Shown here piece by piece: positions 1-7,919 of a DNA stretch of 64,000 bases (its first letter is position 1; each line of letters begins with the position of its first letter). The stretch is from Facklamia sp050409585 (lineage in GTDB: Bacteria > Bacillota > Bacilli > Lactobacillales > Aerococcaceae). Position numbers and translations under genes: made by a program. Under the pieces are notes generated by a model, which did not search any database, had not been told where the DNA came from, and was given only the letters and a program-made list of their open reading frames with translations. The DNA is taken from assembly GCF_050409585.1 (NCBI RefSeq), contig NZ_JBNUPE010000002.1, positions 124,001 through 188,000 of the forward strand, written 5' to 3'.

Positions 1-1
1 T

Positions 2-139
2 TTAGGTACCACCATTCTGGGAATTATTACCCAACTAACGGGTGATTCGCTCAAAGGCTTGTTTGTAATTGTGATTCAATTTATGATGGGTGCCTTCCTA
101 CTGTGGAAAGCTAAAAAGCCAATTACTAAAGCTGTTTAA
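2..139 (+). CDS. C-terminal end of a membrane transporter, probably MFS (partial)
   Basis: An open frame enters from the left edge and stops with TAA at 137-139. The visible 45 residues hold one long hydrophobic segment (residues near FVIVIQFMMGAFLLW) followed by a short basic tail, as at the C-terminus of a 12-segment permease. The preceding GIITQLTGDS stretch resembles the last loop of UMF1-type MFS transporters, but this is only a family impression. The stop lies 34 bases before dnaG with no terminator between, so dnaG may be read partly from this gene's promoter. Confidence 0.5.
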   Translation, partial: LGTTILGIITQLTGDSLKGLFVIVIQFMMGAFLLWKAKKPITKAV

Positions 140-173
140 AACAAGCTTGAAATTTTATTAGAGGAGGCAGGCC

Positions 174-2015
174 ATGGCCTATATACCGAATGAGGTGATT
201 GATGCTATCAGGCAGTCGGTTAAAATCGAAGACGTTGTCAGTCAATATGTGCAACTGACTAAAAGGGGTCCAGGCTACTCTGCCTCTTGCCCTTTTCATG
301 AAGACAATAACCCATCCTTTTCCATTCATACCGAAAAGCAAATCTTCAAATGCTTCTCTTGTGGTAGAGCGGGCAATGTCTTTGGTTTTATCCAGGAAAT
401 TGAATCGCTACCCTTTAAACAAGCGGTTATTAAGGTGGCAGAGTTTGCAGACTACCCTTTGGATTCAAGTTTATTAGCTGAAGATGATTATAGTCCAATT
501 CCTCATCAAGATAAACAATTGTATGCGATCTATGAAAAAGCTAGTCAATTCTATCATTACTTTTTAACTGCTACAGAAAATGGTAATCAAGCTTATGCTT
601 ATTTAAGCGATCGTGGCTTAAAGAAGGAAACGATTGATGCCTTTGCTTTAGGGTTAGCGCCTGATAATTCTGAGCTCTTATGGACTTATTTAAAGGATCA
701 GTCTTTCACTGAAGAAGAATTACTGACTTCGGGTATTTTTTACCAAGCTGAAAATAGTCCAGCCATTATCGACCGCTTTCGTGGACGGATTATCTTCCCT
801 TTGAGATCGAATCAAGGAAAGGTTTTAGCCTTTTCTGGACGCCTCTATCAAGCAGGGGACTCTCGCAAGAGTAAGTATGTTAACTCGCCTGAAACCACTA
901 TTTTTCATAAGAGTCAGCTGGTTTATAATCTTGATTTGGCACGACCAGCCATTCGCAAGTTAAAACAAATTATAGTTTGTGAAGGTTTTATGGATGTGAT
1001 TGCACTTTACGAAGCAGGATTCGAACAGGCAGTAGCTACCATGGGGACTAGCTTGACCCATGATCACTTGTCTTATTTGACCAAATTAGCCAATGAAATT
1101 CTCTTTGTATTTGATGGCGATGAAGCAGGGCAAAAAGCTACAGCTAAAGCCTTTGAATTGGGAAAAGATTTTCCCAAAGCCCAATTTAAATCAATCCTTT
1201 TACCTAGAGGGATGGACCCTGATGAGTGGTTGAAAGCCAGGGGAAAAGAATCCTTCCAAACACTTTTAAACCAAGCACAAACTTCCTTTAATTTTTTCAA
1301 AAATTATCACAAGCAATTCTTTCAAATGGATGATAAAGCTGCTGTGGCGGAATATATCGACCGTTTATTAGTTGATTTAAACAAAATCCAATCACCCGTC
1401 GAGAAACAATTGTATCTGGTGGAGCTTGCTGAAGAATTTCAAATAGCAGAAAGCTTCTTGCAAGAGCGAATGTTGCGCTTGAGTGGAGGTCAAAGAAAGA
1501 CTGCTAAAAAGCAACCAGCTATCAACCATCATCAACCACCTCCGCAATTACAAAGTGATCAGCAGGCCTTAAAAGTAGATTCTTTTAAAGCCTTTCAAAG
1601 TGAAAAATTATGGTTAGGCTTTTTAATGTACTATCAAGAGGCTTGGAATTATTTAGAAAAATTAAATGAGCTGCCATTTCTCTACCATGACTTTTCACAA
1701 AAGGCCTTTCTAGCCTTGACGGATTACTATTATCAAGGCAACAAATTGCCTTTAACAGGAATAGTTGGTAATATTGAAGAGGTTCAAGTCAATAGTCTTT
1801 TAACGAATGTAATGTGGGATTTTGAACCGATTGGTTATCAAGATCAAGCGATGACCGACTGTTTAAATACCATCCAAATCGCCTTTTTAGAACAAGAAAT
1901 AGAAGAATTAAAGACCCAATTTAAACAATATCACCAACAGCAAGAAGCCAATAAGGCAACCGAGGTGATTAATCGCTTAATGGTGTTGCAAAGAAAATTA
2001 AAGACAAAAGAATAG
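174..2015 (+). CDS. dnaG: DNA primase DnaG
   Basis: Primase that makes RNA primers at the replication fork with the DnaB-type helicase. The 613-residue protein has the usual bacterial length. An N-terminal CHC2 zinc finger is visible (C39, H42, C60, C63), then the catalytic TOPRIM core with the acidic EGFMDV motif and the DGD metal-binding motif (FVFDGDEAGQKA). A C-terminal helical region would bind the helicase. The start is set by GAGGAGG seven bases upstream of ATG 174. It lies 12 bases before rpoD, the classical macromolecular-synthesis arrangement of Firmicutes, so the two are almost certainly co-transcribed. Confidence 0.97.
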   Translation: MAYIPNEVIDAIRQSVKIEDVVSQYVQLTKRGPGYSASCPFHEDNNPSFSIHTEKQIFKCFSCGRAGNVFGFIQEIESLPFKQAVIKVAEFADYPLDSSLLAEDDYSPIPHQDKQLYAIYEKASQFYHYFLTATENGNQAYAYLSDRGLKKETIDAFALGLAPDNSELLWTYLKDQSFTEEELLTSGIFYQAENSPAIIDRFRGRIIFPLRSNQGKVLAFSGRLYQAGDSRKSKYVNSPETTIFHKSQLVYNLDLARPAIRKLKQIIVCEGFMDVIALYEAGFEQAVATMGTSLTHDHLSYLTKLANEILFVFDGDEAGQKATAKAFELGKDFPKAQFKSILLPRGMDPDEWLKARGKESFQTLLNQAQTSFNFFKNYHKQFFQMDDKAAVAEYIDRLLVDLNKIQSPVEKQLYLVELAEEFQIAESFLQERMLRLSGGQRKTAKKQPAINHHQPPPQLQSDQQALKVDSFKAFQSEKLWLGFLMYYQEAWNYLEKLNELPFLYHDFSQKAFLALTDYYYQGNKLPLTGIVGNIEEVQVNSLLTNVMWDFEPIGYQDQAMTDCLNTIQIAFLEQEIEELKTQFKQYHQQQEANKATEVINRLMVLQRKLKTKE

Positions 2016-2027
2016 GGGGCTTACTTT

Positions 2028-3170
2028 ATGGCAAAAGAAAAGAAAGACAATAAAGCAAGTAAAAATGAATTAAAGCTGACTTTAGACCAGGCCACTGAAA
2101 AGCTGATAAAAGAAAAGAAAATTCTCGGTCAAGTTCACTATGATGACTTGAGCAATCAATTAGCCATTCCATATAAATTAGATGCCAATGGCATTGATAA
2201 GCTCATTCAAAAGGTGGAAGACCAAGGGATTGCGGTAGTAGGTGATGATGGTGGACCAACCAAGCAACAAATGGTTAGAGCAGAAGACGTTAAACCAGAA
2301 GAAGTCCTAACAGCCGCCCAAAAAGCAGCCGCTTCAAAAATAAAGGTAGCAGATCCTGTTCGTATGTATTTAAAAGAAATTGGTCGTGTCGATCTATTAA
2401 ATGCAGATGAAGAGGTCGAATTGGCCAAGCGTATCTTAGAAGGCGATGAATTAGCTAAGCAAGAACTGGCTGAAGCCAACCTTCGTTTAGTAGTATCGAT
2501 TGCTAAGCGTTATGTGGGTCGTGGTATGTCCTTCTTAGACCTCATTCAAGAAGGGAATATGGGCTTGATGAAGGCGGTTGAAAAGTTTGACCATACTAAA
2601 GGGTTCAAATTCTCAACTTACGCTACTTGGTGGATTCGTCAAGCCATCACACGAGCCATTGCCGACCAGGCGCGAACCATTCGTATCCCGGTTCATATGG
2701 TGGAAACCATCAACAAATTAGTAAGAGTCCAAAGACAATTGTTACAAGACCTGGGTAGAGAACCGACGCCTGAAGAAATCGGAGCAGAAATGGATTTACC
2801 AACTGAAAAAGTACGTGATATCTTAAAAATTGCTCAAGAACCGGTCTCCTTGGAAACCCCCATTGGTGAAGAGGACGATTCGCACTTAGGTGATTTTATT
2901 GAAGACGAAGGCGCCTTAAGTCCAGAAGATCATACGGCTTCAGCCCTCTTAAGGGAACAGTTAGAGGATGTGTTGGATACCTTAACTGACCGTGAAGAAA
3001 ATGTTCTACGCTTACGCTTCGGCTTGGATGATGGCAATATTCGCACCCTTGAACAAGTCGGTAAGGTTTTTGGTGTAACGCGTGAGCGTATTCGTCAAAT
3101 CGAAGCTAAAGCTTTGAGAAAATTACGCCATCCTAGTCGGTCTAAACAATTAAAAGACTTTATCGAATAG
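2028..3170 (+). CDS. rpoD: Primary RNA polymerase sigma factor RpoD/SigA
   Basis: Housekeeping sigma-70 factor of 380 residues. An N-terminal region 1.1-like segment is followed by region 1.2 (DPVRMYLKEIGR), region 2 with the -10 recognition helix (FKFSTYATWWIRQAITRA), region 3, and region 4 with the -35 recognition helix (GVTRERIRQIEAKALRKLR). It lacks the large insertion of proteobacterial RpoD, as in other Firmicutes. It is preceded by AGGGGGC and coupled to dnaG, and a strong hairpin terminator follows. Promoters in this window of TTGACA-16/17-TATAAT type are its expected targets. Confidence 0.98.
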   Translation: MAKEKKDNKASKNELKLTLDQATEKLIKEKKILGQVHYDDLSNQLAIPYKLDANGIDKLIQKVEDQGIAVVGDDGGPTKQQMVRAEDVKPEEVLTAAQKAAASKIKVADPVRMYLKEIGRVDLLNADEEVELAKRILEGDELAKQELAEANLRLVVSIAKRYVGRGMSFLDLIQEGNMGLMKAVEKFDHTKGFKFSTYATWWIRQAITRAIADQARTIRIPVHMVETINKLVRVQRQLLQDLGREPTPEEIGAEMDLPTEKVRDILKIAQEPVSLETPIGEEDDSHLGDFIEDEGALSPEDHTASALLREQLEDVLDTLTDREENVLRLRFGLDDGNIRTLEQVGKVFGVTRERIRQIEAKALRKLRHPSRSKQLKDFIE

Positions 3171-3181
3171 AATAAGACAAG

Positions 3182-3224
3182 AAAAACTCCTTCATACGCT
3201 TAAATGAGCGGAAGGAGTTTTTCG
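3182..3224 (+). terminator. Rho-independent terminator of dnaG-rpoD
   Basis: A perfect 12-bp inverted repeat (AAAAACTCCTTC with GAAGGAGTTTTT, arms 3182-3193 and 3211-3222) ends in a T-run just after the rpoD stop. Confidence 0.9.
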
Positions 3225-3239
3225 TGTTTAAGCCTTTAC

Positions 3240-3268
3240 TTGCGAAAGCGCTTTAATCGTTTTATACT
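3240..3268 (+). promoter_or_regulatory. Promoter with overlapping CcpA cre-like site
   Basis: TTGCGA at 3240-3245 and TATACT at 3263-3268 are 17 bases apart. The 14-mer CGAAAGCGCTTTAA at 3243-3256 matches the cre palindrome core AAAGCGCTTT and overlaps the -35 box. This placement suggests carbon catabolite repression of the downstream aldo-keto reductase. The site call is by eye only. Confidence 0.6.
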
Positions 3269-3294
3269 TAAGGTAGGCAAAAGGGGGAAGATTA

Positions 3295-4137
3295 ATGGAA
3301 AGTTATTTATTAAAGAACGGTGTCAAGATTCCTAAAATTGGTTTTGGTACTTGGAAGTTAAAAGAAGGTGAAGAAGCCTATCAAAGTGTCCTTCATGCCT
3401 TAAAGGTAGGCTATCGTCACATTGATACTGCTCAAGTCTATGGCAATGAAGCCAGTGTCGGTCGAGCCATTAAAGATTCAGGTATTCCACGTGAAGAGAT
3501 CTTTCTAACTACTAAAATTTGGAATGACAAGCATTCCTACAGTCTAGCCAAACAAGCGGTGGAAGAATCCATGCAAAAGTTGCAAGTAGATTATTTAGAC
3601 CTTTTGTTAATTCACTGGCCTAATCCCGTTCACTTACGTAAGGACAAGGCATGGATGCAAGCTAATCAAGAAGTTTGGCAGTTGATGGAAGAATTATATC
3701 AAGATGGAAAACTAAAAGCCATTGGGGTGTCCAATTTCATGGTTCATCACTTAGCTGCTTTACTAGCCTCTGTCAAGATAAAGCCCATGGTTAACCAAGT
3801 CTTACTCGCTCCGGGAACTACGCAAGAGAATTTAGTTAATTTTTGCCAACAACATGATATGGTTCTAGAAGCCTATAGTCCGCTAGGAAGTGGTAGTCTT
3901 TTTGAGCAAGTGCCAGTCGAAGAAATAGCAAAAAAATATAAGAAAAGTGTTGCGCAAGTTGCCCTAAGATGGTCGCTTGATAAAGGCTTTCTGCCCTTAC
4001 CCAAATCAAAAACACCGGCTAATATTGAATCGAACCTAGACATTTTTGATTTTGAGCTAGAAGCAGAAGACCGCAAAAAGTTGGATCAATTAGAGGGGGT
4101 GAAAACACAAAGCGACCCTGATCAAGTTGACTTTTAA
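3295..4137 (+). CDS. Aldo/keto reductase (AKR5-like, NADPH-dependent)
   Basis: A 280-residue TIM-barrel oxidoreductase reducing aldehydes or ketones with NADPH. All four catalytic residues of the family are visible: D44 and Y49 in HIDTAQVYGNE, K74 in TTKIWN and H107 in LIHWP. The late GVSNF motif and the KS-type cofactor loop (LPLPKSKTPANIESN) are also present. It stands alone between two terminators with its own promoter carrying a cre-like sequence, so it is probably a carbon-regulated detoxification or sugar-aldehyde reductase. The substrate cannot be told from sequence. AGGGGGAAG precedes ATG 3295. Confidence 0.92.
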   Translation: MESYLLKNGVKIPKIGFGTWKLKEGEEAYQSVLHALKVGYRHIDTAQVYGNEASVGRAIKDSGIPREEIFLTTKIWNDKHSYSLAKQAVEESMQKLQVDYLDLLLIHWPNPVHLRKDKAWMQANQEVWQLMEELYQDGKLKAIGVSNFMVHHLAALLASVKIKPMVNQVLLAPGTTQENLVNFCQQHDMVLEAYSPLGSGSLFEQVPVEEIAKKYKKSVAQVALRWSLDKGFLPLPKSKTPANIESNLDIFDFELEAEDRKKLDQLEGVKTQSDPDQVDF

Positions 4138-4160
4138 AAAAGGAACTTTAAACAGATGAC

Positions 4161-4192
4161 CCGGAAGCTTTAATAGCTTTCCGGCTTTTTTT
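4161..4192 (+). terminator. Rho-independent terminator of the aldo-keto reductase gene
   Basis: CCGGAAGCT pairs with AGCTTTCCGG (one bulged T) around a short loop, followed by a run of seven T. Confidence 0.85.
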
Positions 4193-4320
4193 ATGATTGA
4201 GTGCGTCTAGCTGAATAATAAAAATTTATTAAATATTTACTTAAGTAAGCTATATATTATCGACAAATTGGTTTATAATAAGCGCATAATAGTGACTTTA
4301 AGAATGGAAGGAAGGATCAA

Positions 4321-5016
4321 TTGACTTATCAATTATTATTATTTGATTTAGATAACACCTTATTTAATTTTAATCAAGCCCAAGACCAAGCCTTACTTGA
4401 ATTCTTAAGCCAAGAAGGGGTTCCCCAGCAAGCTATTCCTCGTTTTATTGACTACTATGTTTTGCTCAATCATTCTTTATGGGACAAGTTAGAGTTAGGG
4501 TTAATTGATCGGCAAACATTAATTTCTAGTCGTTTTGCCTTATTATTTGATCACTTTGGTCATCAGCGAGATGGGGTAGAATTGGCTCAAGCCTATCAAA
4601 AGTGTATAGGCAGACAAGCCCAGCTAATTGAAGGTGCAAGAAGCTTCCTCGATTCTTGTCTTAAGGAGGGTAAGCGTCTGTTTGCCATTTCCAACGGTAT
4701 TTCTGCTATTCAAAGGGCGCGCTTAGAACATGCAAAGTTGAATCCTTATTTTGAAGCAATTTTTATTTCAGAAGAGATTGGTCATGTGAAGCCTTCTAAA
4801 GGCTTTTTCGATTATGTCGCTGAAAATATAAGAGAATTCAATTCTAAAAGGACACTCGTTATTGGCGACTCCTTGAGTGCTGATATTCAAGGCGCCTTAA
4901 ACGCAGGGCTTGATTGTGTTTGGTTTAATCATTTGAATGAAAACAAACAGTCCCACTTACCGGCCAATTATGTGGTCGATAACTATAATGATTTAGCCAA
5001 AATCATCTACAGATAA
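4321..5016 (+). CDS. HAD-superfamily hydrolase, YjjG/YfnB-like nucleotidase
   Basis: A 231-residue phosphatase of the haloacid dehalogenase fold. Motif I is FDLDNTLF (nucleophile D9, acid D11), motif II is the FAISNG serine, motif III is the lysine in GHVKPSKG, and motif IV is VIGDSLSADIQGA. The helical cap sits between motifs I and II, as in the YjjG pyrimidine 5'-nucleotidase/house-cleaning group. The start is a TTG at 4321 preceded by GGAAGGAT, since no ATG lies near the conserved N-terminus. A TATAAT at 4274-4279 is a plausible -10 box. Substrate assignment is by family resemblance only. Confidence 0.85.
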   Translation: MTYQLLLFDLDNTLFNFNQAQDQALLEFLSQEGVPQQAIPRFIDYYVLLNHSLWDKLELGLIDRQTLISSRFALLFDHFGHQRDGVELAQAYQKCIGRQAQLIEGARSFLDSCLKEGKRLFAISNGISAIQRARLEHAKLNPYFEAIFISEEIGHVKPSKGFFDYVAENIREFNSKRTLVIGDSLSADIQGALNAGLDCVWFNHLNENKQSHLPANYVVDNYNDLAKIIYR

Positions 5017-5078
5017 AAAATAGGTAGTCTCAAAAATGCTTTTCTAGTATATAATAGACTTATGAAAGGGAGTATCGG

Positions 5079-5822
5079 ATGAATATCGAAAGACTATCTC
5101 AACGACTGGAAAAAGTTGCGCAATATATCGTTCAATATGGTCAAGCGCCGATTCGGTTGGCAGATATCGGTAGTGATCACGCTTATTTACCATGTAATTT
5201 ACTTAAAAACAAACAGATAGAATTTGCAGTGGCAGGTGAGGTAGTGGAAGGACCTTATTTATCGGCTGTGAAACAAGTCAATGAAAGTCAATTGCAAGAT
5301 AAAATCATCGTCCGTCTTGGCGATGGCTTTGCGGCAGTTGAAGCCAGTGATGCCATTAATACAGCAGCTATCTGTGGTATGGGAGGTGGTTTGATTGTCT
5401 CCATCTTAGAAGCAGGTTATCATGCAGGAAAATTACCAAAACTCTTAGTCTTACAAGCTAACACAGCAGTTGCCAAAGTCAGAGCCTGGTTACAAGATCA
5501 TTATTACCATATTCTTAACGAATGCTTTATTGATGAAAAGGGGCAATTTTATGAAGTAATGGTTGCTCAAAAGCAAGCAGAAAAAGCAATTTACACTGAT
5601 AAAGAAATCATGTTTGGTCCCATACATTTGACTCAAAGGGGGCCAATCTTTGAAGATTACTGGCATAATGAATTAAACCACCACCATTTTATTCTTAATC
5701 AGTTGTTTCATGGAGTAGAATATGAGCAAATGGCCCAAGACCGCAAAAATAAGGTAGACATTATTCAAGCCGAAATAGATAAAATAGAGGAGGTGGTAGA
5801 CTATGACAAAGCTCTTTTTTAA
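5079..5822 (+). CDS. trmK: tRNA (adenine(22)-N1)-methyltransferase TrmK
   Basis: SAM-dependent methyltransferase making m1A22 in tRNA. The 247-residue protein has the Rossmann-like SAM motif ADIGSDHAYLP near residue 30 and the family motif AAICGMGGGLI near residue 100. A C-terminal coiled helix pair (residues about 210-245) is typical of TrmK. The gene sits downstream of rpoD and overlaps the Nif3-like gene by 20 bases, matching the sigA-trmK(yqfN)-yqfO order of Bacillus. TATAAT at 5050-5055 probably drives both. ATG 5079 follows GAAAGGGAG. Confidence 0.93.
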   Translation: MNIERLSQRLEKVAQYIVQYGQAPIRLADIGSDHAYLPCNLLKNKQIEFAVAGEVVEGPYLSAVKQVNESQLQDKIIVRLGDGFAAVEASDAINTAAICGMGGGLIVSILEAGYHAGKLPKLLVLQANTAVAKVRAWLQDHYYHILNECFIDEKGQFYEVMVAQKQAEKAIYTDKEIMFGPIHLTQRGPIFEDYWHNELNHHHFILNQLFHGVEYEQMAQDRKNKVDIIQAEIDKIEEVVDYDKALF

Positions 5823-6606
5823 AGAGTTAATGGCTTATCTCGATCAAAAATATCCTGCGGCTTATGCCGAAGAGTGGGATAAGGTCGGCTTACACTTTGG
5901 CCATCCTGAACAAGCGATTAAAAAGGTGATGGTCGCTTTGGATATGCGACCACAAGTGGTTGAAGAGGCTATTGAAGAAGATGTAGATAGCTTGATTTTA
6001 CACCATCCGCCCCTCTTCAAAGCAATCGAGCGTTTCGACCAGTCTAAGCCCCAGATAAAAATGTATCAAAGAGCCATTCAAGCAGGTATCAATGTCTTTG
6101 CCATGCACACCAATTATGACGCCGCCCCTGGTGGCATGAATGATATTTTGGCTCAAGCTATGAAGTTAACTGATATTAAACCCTTAATCGATCTAGAAGA
6201 AGGACAGGTAGCGATTGGCCGGATAGGCAACTTGCCTCGAGCTCTAACGCGCCATGAACTTTTTGCCTATGTCAAGCAAGTCTTCAAACGACCTGCTTTA
6301 ACAGTGATTGAAAAAGTCCCGCAAGCCACTTATCAACGAGTTGCTATTGTAGGCGGAGCCGGAGCTAGCTTTATGGACCAGGTCGAAAAGGTCCAAGCCG
6401 ATGTCTTTATTACCGGAGATATCAGCTTCCATACAGGGCATGATCTATATGAAAAGCCCTTTATGACTATTGATGCCAGTCATTATATTGAGCATTTATT
6501 TATTGAGGTCGAAGTGGCTAGAATAAAAGAAGCTATCGAACAAAAGGGCTGGGATCTTGAAGTGATTGCTTCCACAGTTTCCACTGATCCCTTTACTTAT
6601 GAATAA
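5803..6606 (+). CDS. Nif3-like dinuclear metal-centre protein (YqfO family)
   Basis: A 267-residue Nif3/YbgI-type protein. The metal-ligand motifs are visible: HHPPLF, FAMHTNYD, and near the C-terminus TIDASHYIEHL. It is the short form of the family, without the inserted PII-like domain of the roughly 370-residue Bacillus YqfO. The biochemical role is not settled in the family; GTP cyclohydrolase-like annotations should be treated with caution. GAGGAGGTG before ATG 5803 and the 20-base overlap with trmK show translational coupling. Confidence 0.9.
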   Translation: MTKLFFKELMAYLDQKYPAAYAEEWDKVGLHFGHPEQAIKKVMVALDMRPQVVEEAIEEDVDSLILHHPPLFKAIERFDQSKPQIKMYQRAIQAGINVFAMHTNYDAAPGGMNDILAQAMKLTDIKPLIDLEEGQVAIGRIGNLPRALTRHELFAYVKQVFKRPALTVIEKVPQATYQRVAIVGGAGASFMDQVEKVQADVFITGDISFHTGHDLYEKPFMTIDASHYIEHLFIEVEVARIKEAIEQKGWDLEVIASTVSTDPFTYE

Positions 6607-6620
6607 AAAGGAGAATGATT

Positions 6621-7847
6621 ATGGACTTATTTGAAAAAACTAAAGAACGTTTAATTCGTTACGCTAAGATTAATACTCGCTCGGATGAGAATTCAACCAC
6701 CATTCCATCGACTGACATTCAATTTGACCTCTTAAATCTTTTGGTCGATGAATTAAAAGCAATCGGTATGGAAGAAGTGGTGTTAAATCCTGAAAATGCC
6801 TTTGTCACAGCTACTTTACCGGCCAATACTGATAAAGAAGTAGCCAGCATTGGTTTTATTGCTCACGTAGATACAGCCGACTTTAATTCTGAAAATGTGC
6901 AGCCACAAGTCTTTGAAAACTACGACGGTAAAGATCTGCACTTGAGTGAAGATTGGGTAATGAGGGTCAGTGAATTTCCTAACCTACCACCTTATAAAGG
7001 TCAAACCCTCATTACCACTGATGGAACTACTCTGTTAGGGGCTGATGATAAGTCCGGTATTGCTGAGATTGTGACCGCTATGGAGTACTTAATCCAACAT
7101 CCAGAAATCAAACATGGTAAAATCCGTGTAGCCTTTGGTCCGGATGAAGAAATTGGACGTGGAGCAGATCACTTTGATGCAGAAGGTTTTGCGACAGACT
7201 TTGCTTATACCATGGATGGCGGACCGGTTGGCGAGTTAGAATATGAATCCTTTAACGCGGCTCAAGCAGTATTGAAAATTCGTGGTAAAAATATACACCC
7301 AGGAACTGCTAAAGGCAAAATGATTAATGCCACAACCATTATGAATCTCTTCATGTCTGATCTTCCACAAGCAGAAGTACCAGAGCAAACTTCTGGCCGC
7401 GAAGGTTTCTATCATGTCTTAAGTGTAGAAGGGACGGTCGATGAAGCAGAATTAGTGCTAATTATTCGTGACTTCAACCGTGATCTTTTTGAAAAGCGTA
7501 AAGCCAAGGTGGAAGAAATCGTTGCTAACATCAACAAAGAATATGCTGAACCACCTATCACTTTGGAAATGAAAGACCAATATTACAACATGGCTGAAAT
7601 CATTGAAAAGGATATGACACCGGTTGACCTAGCCCAAGCAGCCATGGAAGCTTTAGATATTCCTGTTAACATTGTGCCTATCCGTGGTGGAACCGACGGT
7701 TCGAAGATTTCCTTCATGGGGATTCCAACCCCAAATATCTTTGCCGGTGGCGAAAACATGCACGGACGCTTTGAATTCGTGGCAGTTGAATCCATGGTTA
7801 AGGCGACAGAAGTAATTATCAAAATTGCGGAATTAAATGCCCAATAA
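6621..7847 (+). CDS. pepT: Peptidase T (tripeptide aminopeptidase)
   Basis: Cytosolic M20B di-zinc peptidase that cleaves the N-terminal residue from tripeptides. The 408-residue protein has the metal ligand motif IAHVDTADF, the bridging aspartate in LLGADDKSGIAEI, the catalytic glutamate pair in FGPDEEIGRGAD, and the late histidine in FAGGENMHGRFEF. An upstream in-frame ATG at 6615 lies only one base after GGAG, whereas ATG 6621 lies seven bases after it, so 6621 is chosen. It follows the Nif3-like gene by 14 bases and is followed by a hairpin. A PepT-like paralogue occurs at 36997. Confidence 0.95.
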   Translation: MDLFEKTKERLIRYAKINTRSDENSTTIPSTDIQFDLLNLLVDELKAIGMEEVVLNPENAFVTATLPANTDKEVASIGFIAHVDTADFNSENVQPQVFENYDGKDLHLSEDWVMRVSEFPNLPPYKGQTLITTDGTTLLGADDKSGIAEIVTAMEYLIQHPEIKHGKIRVAFGPDEEIGRGADHFDAEGFATDFAYTMDGGPVGELEYESFNAAQAVLKIRGKNIHPGTAKGKMINATTIMNLFMSDLPQAEVPEQTSGREGFYHVLSVEGTVDEAELVLIIRDFNRDLFEKRKAKVEEIVANINKEYAEPPITLEMKDQYYNMAEIIEKDMTPVDLAQAAMEALDIPVNIVPIRGGTDGSKISFMGIPTPNIFAGGENMHGRFEFVAVESMVKATEVIIKIAELNAQ

Positions 7848-7868
7848 GCAAAAGTTAAATAATAATTA

Positions 7869-7899
7869 CAGGCTGGAGCAGGGATCCAGCCTGTTCTTC
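7869..7899 (+). terminator. Probable terminator after pepT
   Basis: CAGGCTGG and CCAGCCTG form an 8-bp perfect stem with a 9-base loop, followed by the T-rich TTCTTCT. The T-run is imperfect, so read-through into addB is possible. Confidence 0.6.
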
Positions 7900-7919
7900 T
7901 ACCCAAAGGAGGAGATAGC